Positions 1 through 8,872 of a stretch of 64,000 nt of DNA are shown piece by piece (the stretch's first letter is position 1; each line of letters opens with the position of its first letter). The notes below the pieces were generated by a model, which worked only from the letters and a program-made list of their open reading frames with translations, was not told the DNA's origin and made no database searches. Origin of the DNA: Labedella gwakjiensis (GTDB lineage: Bacteria; Actinomycetota; Actinomycetes; Actinomycetales; Microbacteriaceae); the NCBI RefSeq assembly GCF_003014675.1, contig NZ_PYAU01000001.1, positions 3,410,001-3,474,000 of the forward strand, read 5' to 3'. Made by a program: the position numbers and the translations under genes.

Positions 1-144
1 GCCGGTCGCCTTGTCGGCCGCCGCGGCGATCCCGTCGAGGATCTTGTCGCTCGCCCCCTCGGCCTGCTCGCTCTTCAGAGCCTTGGTCACGCGCTCGTCC
101 TTGAGGAACTCCTGCGCCTTCTTCGAGATGTCGTCGATTCCCAT
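1..144 (-). CDS. Rv0909/MT0933-like antitoxin family protein (partial, 3' end outside window)
   Basis: The minus strand opens with ATG at 144 and reads MGIDDISKKAQEFLKDE, continuing in frame to the window edge with a Lys/Glu/Ala-rich helical sequence. This resembles the short actinobacterial Rv0909/MT0933-type proteins annotated as putative antitoxins, which are about 50-70 residues long. Only about 48 residues are visible, so the C terminus and any adjacent toxin gene are missing. It lies downstream of dhaM on the same strand, beyond a hairpin at 214-237, and is therefore probably not part of the dha operon. The family call rests on the N-terminal pattern only, and an actual toxin-antitoxin role is not shown here. 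Confidence 0.5.
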   Translation of the reverse strand, partial: MGIDDISKKAQEFLKDERVTKALKSEQAEGASDKILDGIAAAADKATG

Positions 145-213
145 GTCGATCCGTTCTGTCTGGCCGGGGTCATCCGGTGTCCCCATCCTCACGTGGCGGG
201 CGGCGCTCGACAA

Positions 214-237
214 CCCCGCCTCGCTGAGCCTGCGGGG
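214..237 (-). terminator. Hairpin after dhaM
   Basis: Arms CCCCGC (214-219) and GCGGGG (232-237) flank a 12-nt loop, starting 3 nt beyond the dhaM stop. On the minus strand it is followed by TTGT rather than a long T run. Probable terminator of the dhaKLM operon. Confidence 0.45.
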
Positions 238-239
238 AC

Positions 240-941
240 TCAGACCTCGCCGAAGCCTGACCGGACGAGGTCTGCGAGGGCGTCGACCGCTTCGCGCCCC
301 CCGGGGTCCGGTGTCGAGAGCTCGACAGTCGTACCGACCGTGAGCCCGAGGCCCATGATGGCGAGGAGGCTCTTGGCATCCTTCCCATTCACCGACACGG
401 GGACGTCGAAGCGGGAGGCGAGCTTGACGAATTCCGCCGCCGGCCTCGCGTGGAGACCATCGCGATTCACGAGGTCGACGGAACGCGTGTAGGGGCCATC
501 GGACGCGGGCGCATCCGGATCCTCCGCCGGTTCGTTCGACGGGGACGGGCCGGATCGTTCCTGACCGTTGGCCGTGCCGGCCGCAGCCGCGACCCCGGCG
601 CGGTCCGAACCGGTGGCGGCCGCGACCGCTGCCGCGACGGTGCCCTCGACGAGCGGCGCGTCGGCGATCACGATGCGGTCCCGTTCGTCGTCGTCGAGGA
701 AGTCGAGGGCGGTCTCGGCGGTGAGGACGGCGGAGCCGAGATCGCAGAGCACGACGACTCCGTCGCCGGACTCCGCACGGGCGAGCGCTGCGGACACACG
801 ATCGAAGCTCGTCCCGATGCGCCCGTCGTCCGTGCCTCCTGCCGCGATGATCGCGACGTTCTCGGCCATCTGCGCCGCGAGTTCGACGACGCCGTCGGCG
901 ATCTTCTCGCTGTGCGAGACGACGACGATCCCGACCGTCAT
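240..941 (-). CDS. dhaM: PTS-dependent dihydroxyacetone kinase phosphotransferase subunit DhaM
   Basis: Phosphoryl donor of the PTS-dependent dihydroxyacetone kinase: it passes phosphate from the PTS to ADP bound on DhaL. The 233-residue protein has an EIIA(Man)-like domain (about 1-115) with the phosphorylatable His10 in VVSHSEKIADGV, an Ala/Pro-rich linker (about 115-150), and an HPr-like domain (about 152-233) with NRDGLHARPAAEFV, where His164 is the expected phosphosite and Ser191 sits at the position of the regulatory HPr serine. There is no C-terminal EI fragment, so this is the short two-domain form rather than the three-domain E. coli type. The ATG overlaps the end of dhaL by 4 bp (ATGA), showing translational coupling in dhaK-dhaL-dhaM. 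Confidence 0.93.
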   Translation of the reverse strand: MTVGIVVVSHSEKIADGVVELAAQMAENVAIIAAGGTDDGRIGTSFDRVSAALARAESGDGVVVLCDLGSAVLTAETALDFLDDDERDRIVIADAPLVEGTVAAAVAAATGSDRAGVAAAAGTANGQERSGPSPSNEPAEDPDAPASDGPYTRSVDLVNRDGLHARPAAEFVKLASRFDVPVSVNGKDAKSLLAIMGLGLTVGTTVELSTPDPGGREAVDALADLVRSGFGEV

Positions 942-1570
942 GCCGCGGCCTCCGCGGCGGCTCGGAGGATGAGAGCGCTCGACTGCGCCCCGGGGTCGCG
1001 GTGACCGATGGCCCGTTCGCCGAGGTAGCTCGCGCGTCCCTTGTGCGCGACGAGCGGCTCGGTCGCCGCCGCGCCCTCGCTCGCCGCGTCGGCCGCCGCC
1101 TCGAGGACGGCCTTCTCATCGGCCCCCGCTTCCGCTGCCGCGGACGCGGCGGCGACAGCCGGAGTCCATGCGTCGATCATCGTCTTGTCTCCGACGGCGG
1201 CCTTGCCGCGGAGTACGACGCCGTCACGAGCTGCCGTCAACAGCTCGACCAGGGCCGCAGAGTCGAGGTCGGCCTTCCCGTTCACAGCGCCGGCGGCCTT
1301 GAGGTAGGCGGTGCCGACGAGAGGCCCGGACGCGCCACCCACCGTCGAGATCAAGGTGGTGGCGACGAGCTTGAACACGTCGGCCGGCGTCGAGCCCTCG
1401 GGGAGTCCGTCGAGTTTGGCGATGACGGCGGTGAATCCCCTGTCGAGGTTCTCCCCGTGATCGCCGTCGCCGATCTCCCGATCCAGTGTGATGAGTTCGA
1501 CCCGGTGCTCGGCGACCACCGCGGCCGAGCGACGCACCCAGGCGATGGCCCAATCGGTTCCCAATGTCAT
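938..1570 (-). CDS. dhaL: Dihydroxyacetone kinase ADP-binding subunit DhaL
   Basis: DhaL carries tightly bound ADP-Mg that is phosphorylated by DhaM and then phosphorylates dihydroxyacetone held on DhaK. The 210-residue protein starts MTLGTDWAIAWVRR. The metal-binding acidic loop is seen as DREIGDGDHGENLDRGF, and the nucleotide-binding glycine region as STVGGASGPLVGTAYLKA. I place the start at the ATG at 1570, preceded by GGAGAGAACGT; the open frame upstream reads as shadow of dhaK. It lies 40 nt downstream of dhaK and overlaps dhaM by 4 bp. Confidence 0.93.
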   Translation of the reverse strand: MTLGTDWAIAWVRRSAAVVAEHRVELITLDREIGDGDHGENLDRGFTAVIAKLDGLPEGSTPADVFKLVATTLISTVGGASGPLVGTAYLKAAGAVNGKADLDSAALVELLTAARDGVVLRGKAAVGDKTMIDAWTPAVAAASAAAEAGADEKAVLEAAADAASEGAAATEPLVAHKGRASYLGERAIGHRDPGAQSSALILRAAAEAAA

Positions 1571-1610
1571 ACGTTCTCTCCGTTCTGCGGCCGCGCTCGG
1601 CCGTGCTCCG

Positions 1611-2612
1611 TCATCGACCCCACCGCAGCGCGGCGGTCTGCACGGGGGCGTCCCATAACTCGATCGTCTCGTCGTCGAGCTTGAGGACCGAGATCGATGC
1701 ACCCTGCATCTCGAGTGCGGTGATGTAGTTGCCCACCAGGTTGCGGACGACCGTGATTCCACGGCTCGCCAAGACCTCCACGGCGTGCCGGTAGACGATG
1801 TACAGCTCGACGAGCGGAGTCCCGCCCATCCCGTTCACGAAGAGCAGCACCGAGTCGCCCGAGGCGAACGGGAGGTCCGAGAGGATCGGTTCGAGGAGGC
1901 GCTCGACGATCGCATCGGCCGGTTCGAGCGGAATCCGCTCGCGGCCGGGCTCACCGTGGATGCCGATGCCGATCTCGATCTCGTCGTCTCCCAGGGTGAA
2001 GCTGGGTTCTGCGGCGTGCGGTACGACGCACGGAGTGAGCGCCACGCCCATGGTGCGGACGTTCGCGTTGACGCGCTCGGCGATCGTGGCGACGGCGTCG
2101 AGGGAGTCACCGCGTTCCGCCGCCGCTCCGGCGATCTTCTCGACGAGCACGGTACCGCCGACGCCGCGCCGACCGGCCGTGTAGAGCGAGTCCTGAACAG
2201 CGACGTCGTCGTCGGTGACGACCGTTCGCACCTCGATGCCGTCGGCACCGGCCAGATCGGCCGCGGTCTCGAAGTTCAGCACGTCGCCCGTGTAGTTCTT
2301 GACGATGTGGAGCACACCGGCTCCGCCGTCGACGGCCTTCGTCGCGGCGATGATCGGATCGGGTGTCGGAGAAGTGAAGACGGGGCCGGGCACGGCGGCG
2401 CCGAGCATGCCGTAGCCGACGAATCCGCCATGGAGAGGCTCGTGTCCGCTTCCTCCCCCGCTCACGATGCCGACCTTGCCCTGCATCGGCGCGTCTGCGC
2501 GGACGATGAACAGGGGGTCGCTCGACACCGTGACGATGTCGGAGTGCGCCGCGGCGAATCCCGCGACAGACTCCTGCACCACGTTCTTCGGGTCGTTGAT
2601 GAGCTTCTTCAT
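1611..2612 (-). CDS. dhaK: Dihydroxyacetone kinase substrate-binding subunit DhaK
   Basis: First gene of the operon. DhaK binds dihydroxyacetone covalently as a hemiaminal on a histidine and receives phosphate from DhaL-ATP, giving DHAP. The 333-residue protein starts [35 protein letters not shown] contains the active-site His57, GDVLNFE the catalytic Asp110, and GIGIHGEPG the substrate-binding His219; all three positions agree with characterised DhaK proteins. The ATG at 2612 has GAGGTGGAG at suitable spacing; a GTG four codons upstream lies inside that Shine-Dalgarno and is less likely. About 90 nt separate it from the trpD stop. Confidence 0.95.
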   Translation of the reverse strand: MKKLINDPKNVVQESVAGFAAAHSDIVTVSSDPLFIVRADAPMQGKVGIVSGGGSGHEPLHGGFVGYGMLGAAVPGPVFTSPTPDPIIAATKAVDGGAGVLHIVKNYTGDVLNFETAADLAGADGIEVRTVVTDDDVAVQDSLYTAGRRGVGGTVLVEKIAGAAAERGDSLDAVATIAERVNANVRTMGVALTPCVVPHAAEPSFTLGDDEIEIGIGIHGEPGRERIPLEPADAIVERLLEPILSDLPFASGDSVLLFVNGMGGTPLVELYIVYRHAVEVLASRGITVVRNLVGNYITALEMQGASISVLKLDDETIELWDAPVQTAALRWGR

Positions 2613-2704
2613 TGAAATCTCCACCTCTTCGGGACGATCGGATCAGGGTGGTCCGTCACTGCACACGGTACGCCGGACGACGGATGCGGCGGAAGGGACC
2701 TTCG

Positions 2705-3760
2705 TCAGGCCGTGCGCGTCGCGTCGACCCACGCCTCGAGCTTCCGGGTCGCCGCCCCCGAGTCGATCGCTCGGGCCGCGACCTGCATCGCCGCGTGGAA
2801 CCGCTCGACGACGCTCTGTTGACCCTGCGCCGGATCCTCCGCGAGGCGGTACGACACGATGCCGGCCGCGGCGTTCAGGAGCACGATGTCGCGGACGGCG
2901 CCGGTCTCTCCCGCCAGGGTCCGCCGTACCACCTCGGCGTTGTGCTCGGGATCGCCGCCGACGAGGTCCTCGATGCTGGCCAGTGGGATGCCGAGATCGC
3001 GAGGGTCGAGATCGTGTTCGGTGACGAGACCCCTGCTCACCTCCCACACGTGCGAGTGCCCCGTCGTCGTGAGCTCATCCAGTCCGTCGTCTCCGCGGAA
3101 GACGAGCGCGGTCGCGCCCCTCGTGCGGAAGACTCCGACGATCAGGGGGACACGTTCGAGTGATGCGACGCCGACCGCTGACGCCTCGGGACGTGCAGGG
3201 TTGCACAGGGGCCCGAGGAAGTTGAACACGGTCGGGATGCCGAGCTGCGCCCGCACGGGACCTGCATGCCGGAAGCCGGGGTGGAATGCCCCGGCGAATG
3301 CGAAGGTGATCCCGACCTCTGCGACGGTCGAGGCGACCCGCTCGGGCGACAGCGTGAGGTCGATGCCAAGGGTCGCCAGGACGTCGCTCGATCCGGACCT
3401 CGAACTCGCCGCCTTGTTGCCGTGCTTGATGACGGGGATGCCGGTCGCGGCGGCGACGACCGCTGCCATGGTCGATACGTTGACGGTTCCGAAGCGGTCA
3501 CCCCCGGTGCCGACGATGTCGAGGGCCATCGAGTCCGCTGGAAGGGGCACGGCGTGCTCGAGGATCGCGTCGCGGAACCCGATGATCTCGTCGACGGTCT
3601 CTCCCTTTGCATTCAGCGCGACGAGGAATCCGGCGAGCTGGGCGTCGCTCGCTTCGCCGCGCATCACGCGCTGCATGGCCCAGGTGGCCTCGGCCACACT
3701 GAGATCCTCGCGAGCGAGCAGCGACGTGATGAGTGTTGGCCAAGACGGCGTGTCGGTCAT
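2705..3760 (-). CDS. trpD: Anthranilate phosphoribosyltransferase
   Basis: Second step of tryptophan synthesis: transfers phosphoribose from PRPP to anthranilate. At 351 residues it has the usual family length. The PRPP loop reads GTGGDRFGTVNVST (84-97) and the anthranilate/phosphoribosyl motif KHGNKAASSRSGSSD (from 112). The N-terminal helical domain (about 1-70) is intact. It stands alone, away from other trp genes, and is divergent from ctaE across 142 nt. The ATG at 3760 is preceded by ATAGGATCGGATC. No leader peptide rich in Trp codons is visible upstream. Confidence 0.95.
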   Translation of the reverse strand: MTDTPSWPTLITSLLAREDLSVAEATWAMQRVMRGEASDAQLAGFLVALNAKGETVDEIIGFRDAILEHAVPLPADSMALDIVGTGGDRFGTVNVSTMAAVVAAATGIPVIKHGNKAASSRSGSSDVLATLGIDLTLSPERVASTVAEVGITFAFAGAFHPGFRHAGPVRAQLGIPTVFNFLGPLCNPARPEASAVGVASLERVPLIVGVFRTRGATALVFRGDDGLDELTTTGHSHVWEVSRGLVTEHDLDPRDLGIPLASIEDLVGGDPEHNAEVVRRTLAGETGAVRDIVLLNAAAGIVSYRLAEDPAQGQQSVVERFHAAMQVAARAIDSGAATRKLEAWVDATRTA

Positions 3761-3902
3761 GATCCGATCCTATCCGGGGCACATTCGCGCCGGATTCCCT
3801 GCCGTTTCACCGGTTCGACTAAGGGGATCCTAAGTTCGACGACTTGTAGAATTGGTTGCTGTGGTGCGCGTAAACGCCGCCGGCATCGTCCATAATGGAG
3901 AG

Positions 3903-4532
3903 GTGACGAGCACCCCAGTGAACTTCGCGGCCGCAGCGCAGCGACTCAACAGACCGAACCCGGTGATGGTGGGAACGATCGTGTGGCTCGGAAGCGAAGT
4001 GATGTTCTTCGCCGGCCTCTTCGCGATCTACTTCTCCCTCCGTTCCATGGCCCCAGAGCTGTGGGCTGAGCAGTCGAGCCTGCTCAACGTCCCCTTCGCC
4101 CTCGTGAACACGCTGATCCTCGTGTCGTCGTCGGTCACGTGCCAGATGGGGGTGTTCGCGGCGGAGAAGCTCCAGCCGCGGTCGACCTCTGGGCACCCGA
4201 AGAACTGGGGCATGGTGGAGTGGTTCTTCCTCACCTACGCCCTCGGCGCCATCTTCGTCGCGGGCCAGATCTGGGAGTACGCCACGCTCGTGAGCGAGGG
4301 CGTCACGCTCAGCTCCGACTCGTACGGTTCGGTGTTCTACTTCACGACCGGCTTCCACGGCCTCCACGTGACCGCGGGTCTCATCGCCTTCCTCCTCGTC
4401 ATCGGACGCGCCTACGCGGTCAAGTCGTTCGGTCATAAGGAGGCGACGAGCGCGATCGTCGTCTCGTACTACTGGCACTTCGTCGACGTCGTCTGGATCG
4501 GCCTCTTCGTCGTCATCTACGTCCTGAAATAG
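3903..4532 (+). CDS. ctaE: Cytochrome c oxidase subunit III
   Basis: Subunit III of the aa3 oxidase, membrane-embedded. From GTG 3903 it is 209 residues with about five hydrophobic segments: [71 protein letters not shown] and the C-terminal [19 protein letters not shown]. The last two carry the family GFHGLHV and YWHFVDVVW motifs. Start choice: a CATAAT hexamer (3891-3896) ends 6 nt before GTG 3903, which would give a leaderless message, and GGAG is too close to act as a Shine-Dalgarno. In-frame TTG 3852 and GTG 3861/3864 are alternatives. It is the first gene of ctaE-qcrCAB. Confidence 0.92.
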   Translation: MTSTPVNFAAAAQRLNRPNPVMVGTIVWLGSEVMFFAGLFAIYFSLRSMAPELWAEQSSLLNVPFALVNTLILVSSSVTCQMGVFAAEKLQPRSTSGHPKNWGMVEWFFLTYALGAIFVAGQIWEYATLVSEGVTLSSDSYGSVFYFTTGFHGLHVTAGLIAFLLVIGRAYAVKSFGHKEATSAIVVSYYWHFVDVVWIGLFVVIYVLK

Positions 4533-4550
4533 CACCGGAGAGCGCAGCAC

Positions 4551-5363
4551 ATGTTCAGAACTTCACGGAAGACATCCGGGATCCGCAAGACGGGCCGGCG
4601 TTCGCCCCTCGCGAGTGTCTCGCTCATCGCCCTCGGTCTCCTGCTGTCCGGCGGCGCGTACGCCCTCGTCAGCTCGTCGACCGCCGTCGCGGACACCTCG
4701 AGCACGGCGACGCAGGCGACGGTCGAGGAGGGCGAGAAGCTCTTCCAGGCCAACTGCGCCACGTGCCACGGCCTCAATCTCGAAGGCAGCAAGGAGGGCC
4801 CGTCGCTCATCGGTGTCGGCGAGGCCGCCGTCGACTTCCAGGTCGGCACCGGACGCATGCCGCTCCAGGCCAACGCACCCCAGGCACCCGTCAAGCCGGT
4901 CCAGTTCACCGATGAGCAGATCTCGGCACTCGCCCAGTACGTCGGTTCCGTCTCCCCCGGTCCGGCCATCCCCGAGGACAAGTACCTCGACGCCGATGGA
5001 GACGCCGCCCGCGGCGCTGAGCTCTTCCGAGTGAACTGCGCGATGTGTCACAACGTCGCCGGTGCCGGCGGAGCGCTCACCGAGGGCAAGTACGCTCCGG
5101 AGCTCACCGGTGTCACGGAGACGCACATCTACGAGGCGATGCTCACCGGTCCGCAGAACATGCCCGTGTTCAACGACGCCAACCTCACGCCCGAGGACAA
5201 GCGCGACATCATCACGGCCCTCAAGTTCCAGGAGAACTCGACGAGCGTCGGTGGACACCCCCTCGGATCGCTCGGACCGGTCGCGGAGGGTCTGTTCCTC
5301 TGGATCGCCGGCATGGGCATCATCGTGGCTCTGACCGTGTGGATCACGGCTCGGTCCAACTAG
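4551..5363 (+). CDS. qcrC: Diheme cytochrome c subunit of the bc1 (bcc) complex
   Basis: Membrane-anchored diheme cytochrome c of the actinobacterial bcc-aa3 supercomplex; it carries electrons from QcrA/QcrB directly to the oxidase. The 270-residue protein has an N-terminal signal/anchor (about 18-42), two heme c sites, CATCH (Cys69, Cys72, His73) and CAMCH (Cys163, Cys166, His167), with candidate axial Met residues in GRMP and NMPVF, and a C-terminal transmembrane helix (about 245-267). It starts 18 nt after ctaE and is followed 39 nt later by qcrA, with GAAGGAG before the latter. Confidence 0.96.
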   Translation: MFRTSRKTSGIRKTGRRSPLASVSLIALGLLLSGGAYALVSSSTAVADTSSTATQATVEEGEKLFQANCATCHGLNLEGSKEGPSLIGVGEAAVDFQVGTGRMPLQANAPQAPVKPVQFTDEQISALAQYVGSVSPGPAIPEDKYLDADGDAARGAELFRVNCAMCHNVAGAGGALTEGKYAPELTGVTETHIYEAMLTGPQNMPVFNDANLTPEDKRDIITALKFQENSTSVGGHPLGSLGPVAEGLFLWIAGMGIIVALTVWITARSN

Positions 5364-5402
5364 TCACCCACGTCTCACAGCACGGAAAGTAGAAGGAGCA
5401 AC

Positions 5403-6467
5403 ATGGCACAGGACGGTCAGAGCACAGAGCTCACCGCTGCCGGCGACCACGACGAGGTGCAGTCCGTCTCGCCGGGCACGGCTGTGGTGTCCTCCGATGC
5501 CGTCCGCGACCCAGGCCTCCCGCCGCACCGGTTGCGCGTCACGGACACCGACCCCAAGAAGGCCAAGCGGGCTGAACGTACGGTCTACACGCTGTTCTAC
5601 CTCTCCCTCGCGGGCAGCCTCTTCGCGGTCGCGGCCTACATGGCCTTCCCGATCACGCCGGAGGACCTCCTGTCGGTCCGCTTGAACAACATGTTCATCG
5701 GTATCGGCATGACCCTCGCGCTGCTGGGCATCGGCATCGGAGCGGTGCACTGGGGCAAGGCCCTCATGCACGATCACGAGGCGATCGACATCCGTCACCC
5801 CGTCAGGGGAACGGACGAGACCCGCGCCCGCGCCGTCGAGATCTTCCAGGAGGCGAACGAGGAGAGCGGTTTCGGCCGACGCTCGCTCATCCGCAACACC
5901 CTCATCGGAGCGCTGATCGCGTTCCCGCTCCCCGCCGTCGTGCTCTTCCGCGGGCTGGCACCGGAGGGCGAGGACCCGGTCGAGCTCCTCGAGAACACCG
6001 CGTGGGAGGCAGGAACCCGACTCGCACGCGACCCGGATGGCACCCCCATCCGTGCATCGGACGTGACGATCGGCTCGGTCTTCCACGTCATCCCCGAAGG
6101 TCTCCCGGAGATGGACCACATGCTCGAGGAGAAGGCCAAGGCCATCGTCCTCCTCATGCGGCTCAAGCCTGAAGACCTCAACGAAGAGGAATCGAAGAAG
6201 GACTGGTCGTACAACGGCATCGTCGCCTACTCGAAGGTCTGCACCCACGTCGGGTGCCCCGTAGCCCTCTACGAGCAGCAGACCCATCACCTGCTGTGCC
6301 CGTGCCACCAGTCGCAGTTCGACGTGGCCAACCACGCAGCCGTCATCTTCGGACCGGCCGCACGTCCCCTCCCCCAGCTCCCCATCGCTGTCGACGACGA
6401 GGGCTACCTCGTCGCGCAGAGCGATTTCAAGGAACCCGTGGGACCGTCCTTCTGGGAGCGTCACTGA
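5403..6467 (+). CDS. qcrA: Rieske iron-sulfur subunit of the bc1 complex
   Basis: 354-residue Rieske protein with three N-proximal membrane helices (about 61-82, 98-115, 163-183), the arrangement typical of actinobacterial QcrA rather than the single-helix mitochondrial form. The [2Fe-2S] ligands are Cys280/His282 in CTHVGC and Cys299/His302 in CPCH, with Cys285 and Cys301 available for the structural disulfide. A long acidic N terminus (1-60) faces the cytoplasm. The stop overlaps the qcrB start (ATGA at 6467). Transfers electrons from quinol at QcrB to QcrC. Confidence 0.96.
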   Translation: MAQDGQSTELTAAGDHDEVQSVSPGTAVVSSDAVRDPGLPPHRLRVTDTDPKKAKRAERTVYTLFYLSLAGSLFAVAAYMAFPITPEDLLSVRLNNMFIGIGMTLALLGIGIGAVHWGKALMHDHEAIDIRHPVRGTDETRARAVEIFQEANEESGFGRRSLIRNTLIGALIAFPLPAVVLFRGLAPEGEDPVELLENTAWEAGTRLARDPDGTPIRASDVTIGSVFHVIPEGLPEMDHMLEEKAKAIVLLMRLKPEDLNEEESKKDWSYNGIVAYSKVCTHVGCPVALYEQQTHHLLCPCHQSQFDVANHAAVIFGPAARPLPQLPIAVDDEGYLVAQSDFKEPVGPSFWERH

Positions 6468-8086
6468 TGAGCACCACCACTGAAGACCGTCCGGCACCCG
6501 TCGCCGAGAAGCGGTCGGGCGGCATCACGGCCGCTGCGTCCAACTACATCGACGAGCGCACGTCGATCTCCGCCGTGGTCAAGGAATTCGGCCGCAAGGT
6601 CTTCCCCGACCACTGGTCGTTCCTCCTCGGCGAGGTCGCGCTCTACAGCTTCGTCGTGATCCTGCTGTCCGGTACCTTCCTGACGTTCTTCTTCCAGGCG
6701 TCGATGGCCGAGGTGCACTACGACGGATCGTATGTGCCGCTCAAGGGCGTCGAGATGTCGGCTGCCATGGCGTCGTCCCTCGACATCTCGTTCGACATCC
6801 GCGGTGGACTCCTGATGCGTCAGATCCACCACTGGGCCGCCTTGCTGTTCGTCGCGTCCATCGGTCTGCACATGATGCGCATCTTCTTCACCGGTGCGTT
6901 CCGCAAGCCGCGCGAGCTCAACTGGGTCATCGGTTTCGTCCTCTTCATCCTCGCGATGGCCGAAGGCTTCACCGGATACTCGCTCCCCGACGACCTCCTC
7001 TCCGGAAACGGTCTGCGGATCATCGACGGGATGATCAAGGGAATCCCCCTCGTCGGTACCTGGATCTCGTTCCTCCTCTTCGGTGGGGAGTTCCCCGGAA
7101 CCGCGATCGTCGGGCGGCTGTACACGCTCCACATCCTGCTGCTGCCCGCCCTGGTGCTGCTGTTCATCGCGCTCCACCTCGTGTTCGTCGTCGTGCACAA
7201 GCACACGCAGTTCAGCGGACCGGGCAAGACCCAGCAGAACGTCGTCGGTTACCCGGTCCTCCCGGTGTACGCCGCCAAGGCCGGTGGTTTCTTCTTCATC
7301 GTGTTCGGCGTCATCGCCCTGCTCGCCACGTTCTTCACGATCAACCCGATCTGGAACTACGGGCCGTACGACCCGTCACCGGTCTCGGCCGGTACACAGC
7401 CGGACTGGTACATCGGTTTCGCCGATGGGGCTCTCCGTCTCATCCCGCCGCACCTCGAGTTCGTCCTGTTCGAGCGCACGTGGTCGTTCAACATCCTGAT
7501 CCCGCTCGGCGCGCTGGGTATCTTCATCGTGTTGGCGATGCTGTACCCGTTCGTCGAGGCGTGGGTCACGGGTGACAAGCGCGAGCACCACATCCTCGAC
7601 CGTCCGCGGAACGCGGCCACGCGTACCGCTATCGGCGCAGCCGGCCTCACGTTCTACGCCGGTCTGTGGGCCGCGGCCAGCTCCGACATCATCGCGACTC
7701 ACTTCAAGGTCACGATGGAGGGCGTGATCCATGCTCTGCAGTTCATGGTCATCGCCGGTCCGTTCATCGCCTACTTCATCACCAAGCGCATCTGTCTGGC
7801 GCTCCAGAAGAAGGACCGAGAGATCGTCCTGCACGGCTACGAGTCCGGCCGTATCATCCGCCTCCCCGGTGGTGAGTACATCGAGAAGCACGAGCCGATC
7901 GACGAGTACCAGCGGTGGAAGCTCGTGAGCTACCACGACTACAAGCCTCTGATGATCCGCCCGAACTCCCGTGGCAAGATCTCGGCGGCACAGAAGGTGC
8001 GTGCGTCGCTCTCCCGCTGGTTCTTTGAGGACCGCATCGCGCCGGTGTCGCGTGGCGAGATCGAGGCGTCGCACCACGACCACTGA
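6467..8086 (+). CDS. qcrB: Cytochrome b subunit of the bc1 complex
   Basis: 539-residue cytochrome b starting MSTTTEDRPAPVAEK at ATG 6467, coupled by overlap to the qcrA stop. Multiple membrane helices are evident, with the heme-binding histidine pairs in RQIHHWAALLF / GLHMMR and YTLHILLLP / ALHLVFVVVHKHTQF, and the quinol-site motif PEW replaced by the equivalent QPDWYIGF. A hydrophilic C-terminal extension (about 425-539), longer than proteobacterial cytochrome b, is typical of actinobacteria. A longer upstream frame overlaps qcrA and is not used. QcrB is the target of Q-site inhibitors in mycobacteria. Confidence 0.96.
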   Translation: MSTTTEDRPAPVAEKRSGGITAAASNYIDERTSISAVVKEFGRKVFPDHWSFLLGEVALYSFVVILLSGTFLTFFFQASMAEVHYDGSYVPLKGVEMSAAMASSLDISFDIRGGLLMRQIHHWAALLFVASIGLHMMRIFFTGAFRKPRELNWVIGFVLFILAMAEGFTGYSLPDDLLSGNGLRIIDGMIKGIPLVGTWISFLLFGGEFPGTAIVGRLYTLHILLLPALVLLFIALHLVFVVVHKHTQFSGPGKTQQNVVGYPVLPVYAAKAGGFFFIVFGVIALLATFFTINPIWNYGPYDPSPVSAGTQPDWYIGFADGALRLIPPHLEFVLFERTWSFNILIPLGALGIFIVLAMLYPFVEAWVTGDKREHHILDRPRNAATRTAIGAAGLTFYAGLWAAASSDIIATHFKVTMEGVIHALQFMVIAGPFIAYFITKRICLALQKKDREIVLHGYESGRIIRLPGGEYIEKHEPIDEYQRWKLVSYHDYKPLMIRPNSRGKISAAQKVRASLSRWFFEDRIAPVSRGEIEASHHDH

Positions 8087-8180
8087 GCATCGGCTCGCCC
8101 GACGGCTCACCTCACCGAACGGCTCTCTTCCCCCACCTGTCGATAGAATCGACCGGTCATCGGGAAGGGAGCCGTTCGTC

Positions 8181-8753
8181 ATGGTCGACCGTGAACAGCA
8201 GAACGACCCCTCTCCCGTCGAGCCTCGACTCCCCCGACGGATCCTCGTGGCCGGTTCGTCGGGTGCGGGCAAGACGACACTGGCGGCCGCCCTCGCGAGC
8301 CGACTGAGCCTTCCCTACACGGAGCTCGATTCCCTCTTCCACGGGCCGTCCTGGACGCCCCGGGAGTCGTTCGTCGCCGATGTGACGGCGATCGCCCACG
8401 CAGATGCGTGGGTGAGCGAGTGGAGCTATTCGTCGGCTCGGCCCGTCCTCCTCGATCGGGCCGAGCTCTTCATCGGTCTCGACTACTCCCGCGCCGTCGT
8501 CATGGCACGTGTGATCCGCCGAACACTCGTCCGGCGATGGGCGCGTATCGAGCTGTGGAACGGGAACCGTGAACCGGCCCTGCGCACGGTCTTCACCGAT
8601 CCCGAACACGTCGTCAGGTGGTCCTGGTCGACCTTCACGCGCAACCGGAAGCTCATCCGCTCGGTCGCCGCTGCGCCTCCACCTGGACTGGACGTGATTC
8701 TCCTCCGGTCTCCACGATGCACACAGGCCTGGCTGGACGGCTTTGCCGGGTGA
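8181..8753 (+). CDS. Small P-loop kinase-like ATPase (adenylate kinase/FlaR-like)
   Basis: 190 residues with a Walker A motif GSSGAGKT (25-32) directly after a beta strand, followed by LPYTELDSLFHGPSW, the Asp-containing substrate motif seen in FlaR/topology-modulation-type nucleotide kinases. A lid-like Arg-rich stretch (about 112-125) and a C-terminal LRSPRCTQAWLDG follow. These proteins are usually annotated as AAA-family ATPases or nucleoside kinases; substrate and role are not known to me. The ATG at 8181 has GGGAAGGGAG at a 9-nt distance. A TAGAAT hexamer (8144-8149) may be its -10 box. Convergent with the next gene across a terminator-like hairpin. Confidence 0.75.
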   Translation: MVDREQQNDPSPVEPRLPRRILVAGSSGAGKTTLAAALASRLSLPYTELDSLFHGPSWTPRESFVADVTAIAHADAWVSEWSYSSARPVLLDRAELFIGLDYSRAVVMARVIRRTLVRRWARIELWNGNREPALRTVFTDPEHVVRWSWSTFTRNRKLIRSVAAAPPPGLDVILLRSPRCTQAWLDGFAG

Positions 8754-8813
8754 GGCCACATCTCCCTCTGCATTCGACGCGAGCAGGATTCGAGATGGCC
8801 GTGTCCAAACACG

Positions 8814-8846
8814 AGGGCGTCCCTCCGCCGAAGCGGGGAACGCCCT
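8814..8846. terminator. Bidirectional hairpin between convergent genes
   Basis: AGGGCGTCCC (8814-8823) and GGGGAACGCCCT (8835-8846) form an imperfect stem between two convergent gene ends. No strong T run on either side. Confidence 0.5.
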
Positions 8847-8872
8847 GCGAAAGGTCGATGACCGATCGTCGA

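Noticed and set aside
8140-8154. Short palindrome GTCGAT-AGA-ATCGAC as an operator
   Set aside because: It overlaps a likely -10 box and is only 6 bp per arm in GC-rich DNA, within chance expectation.
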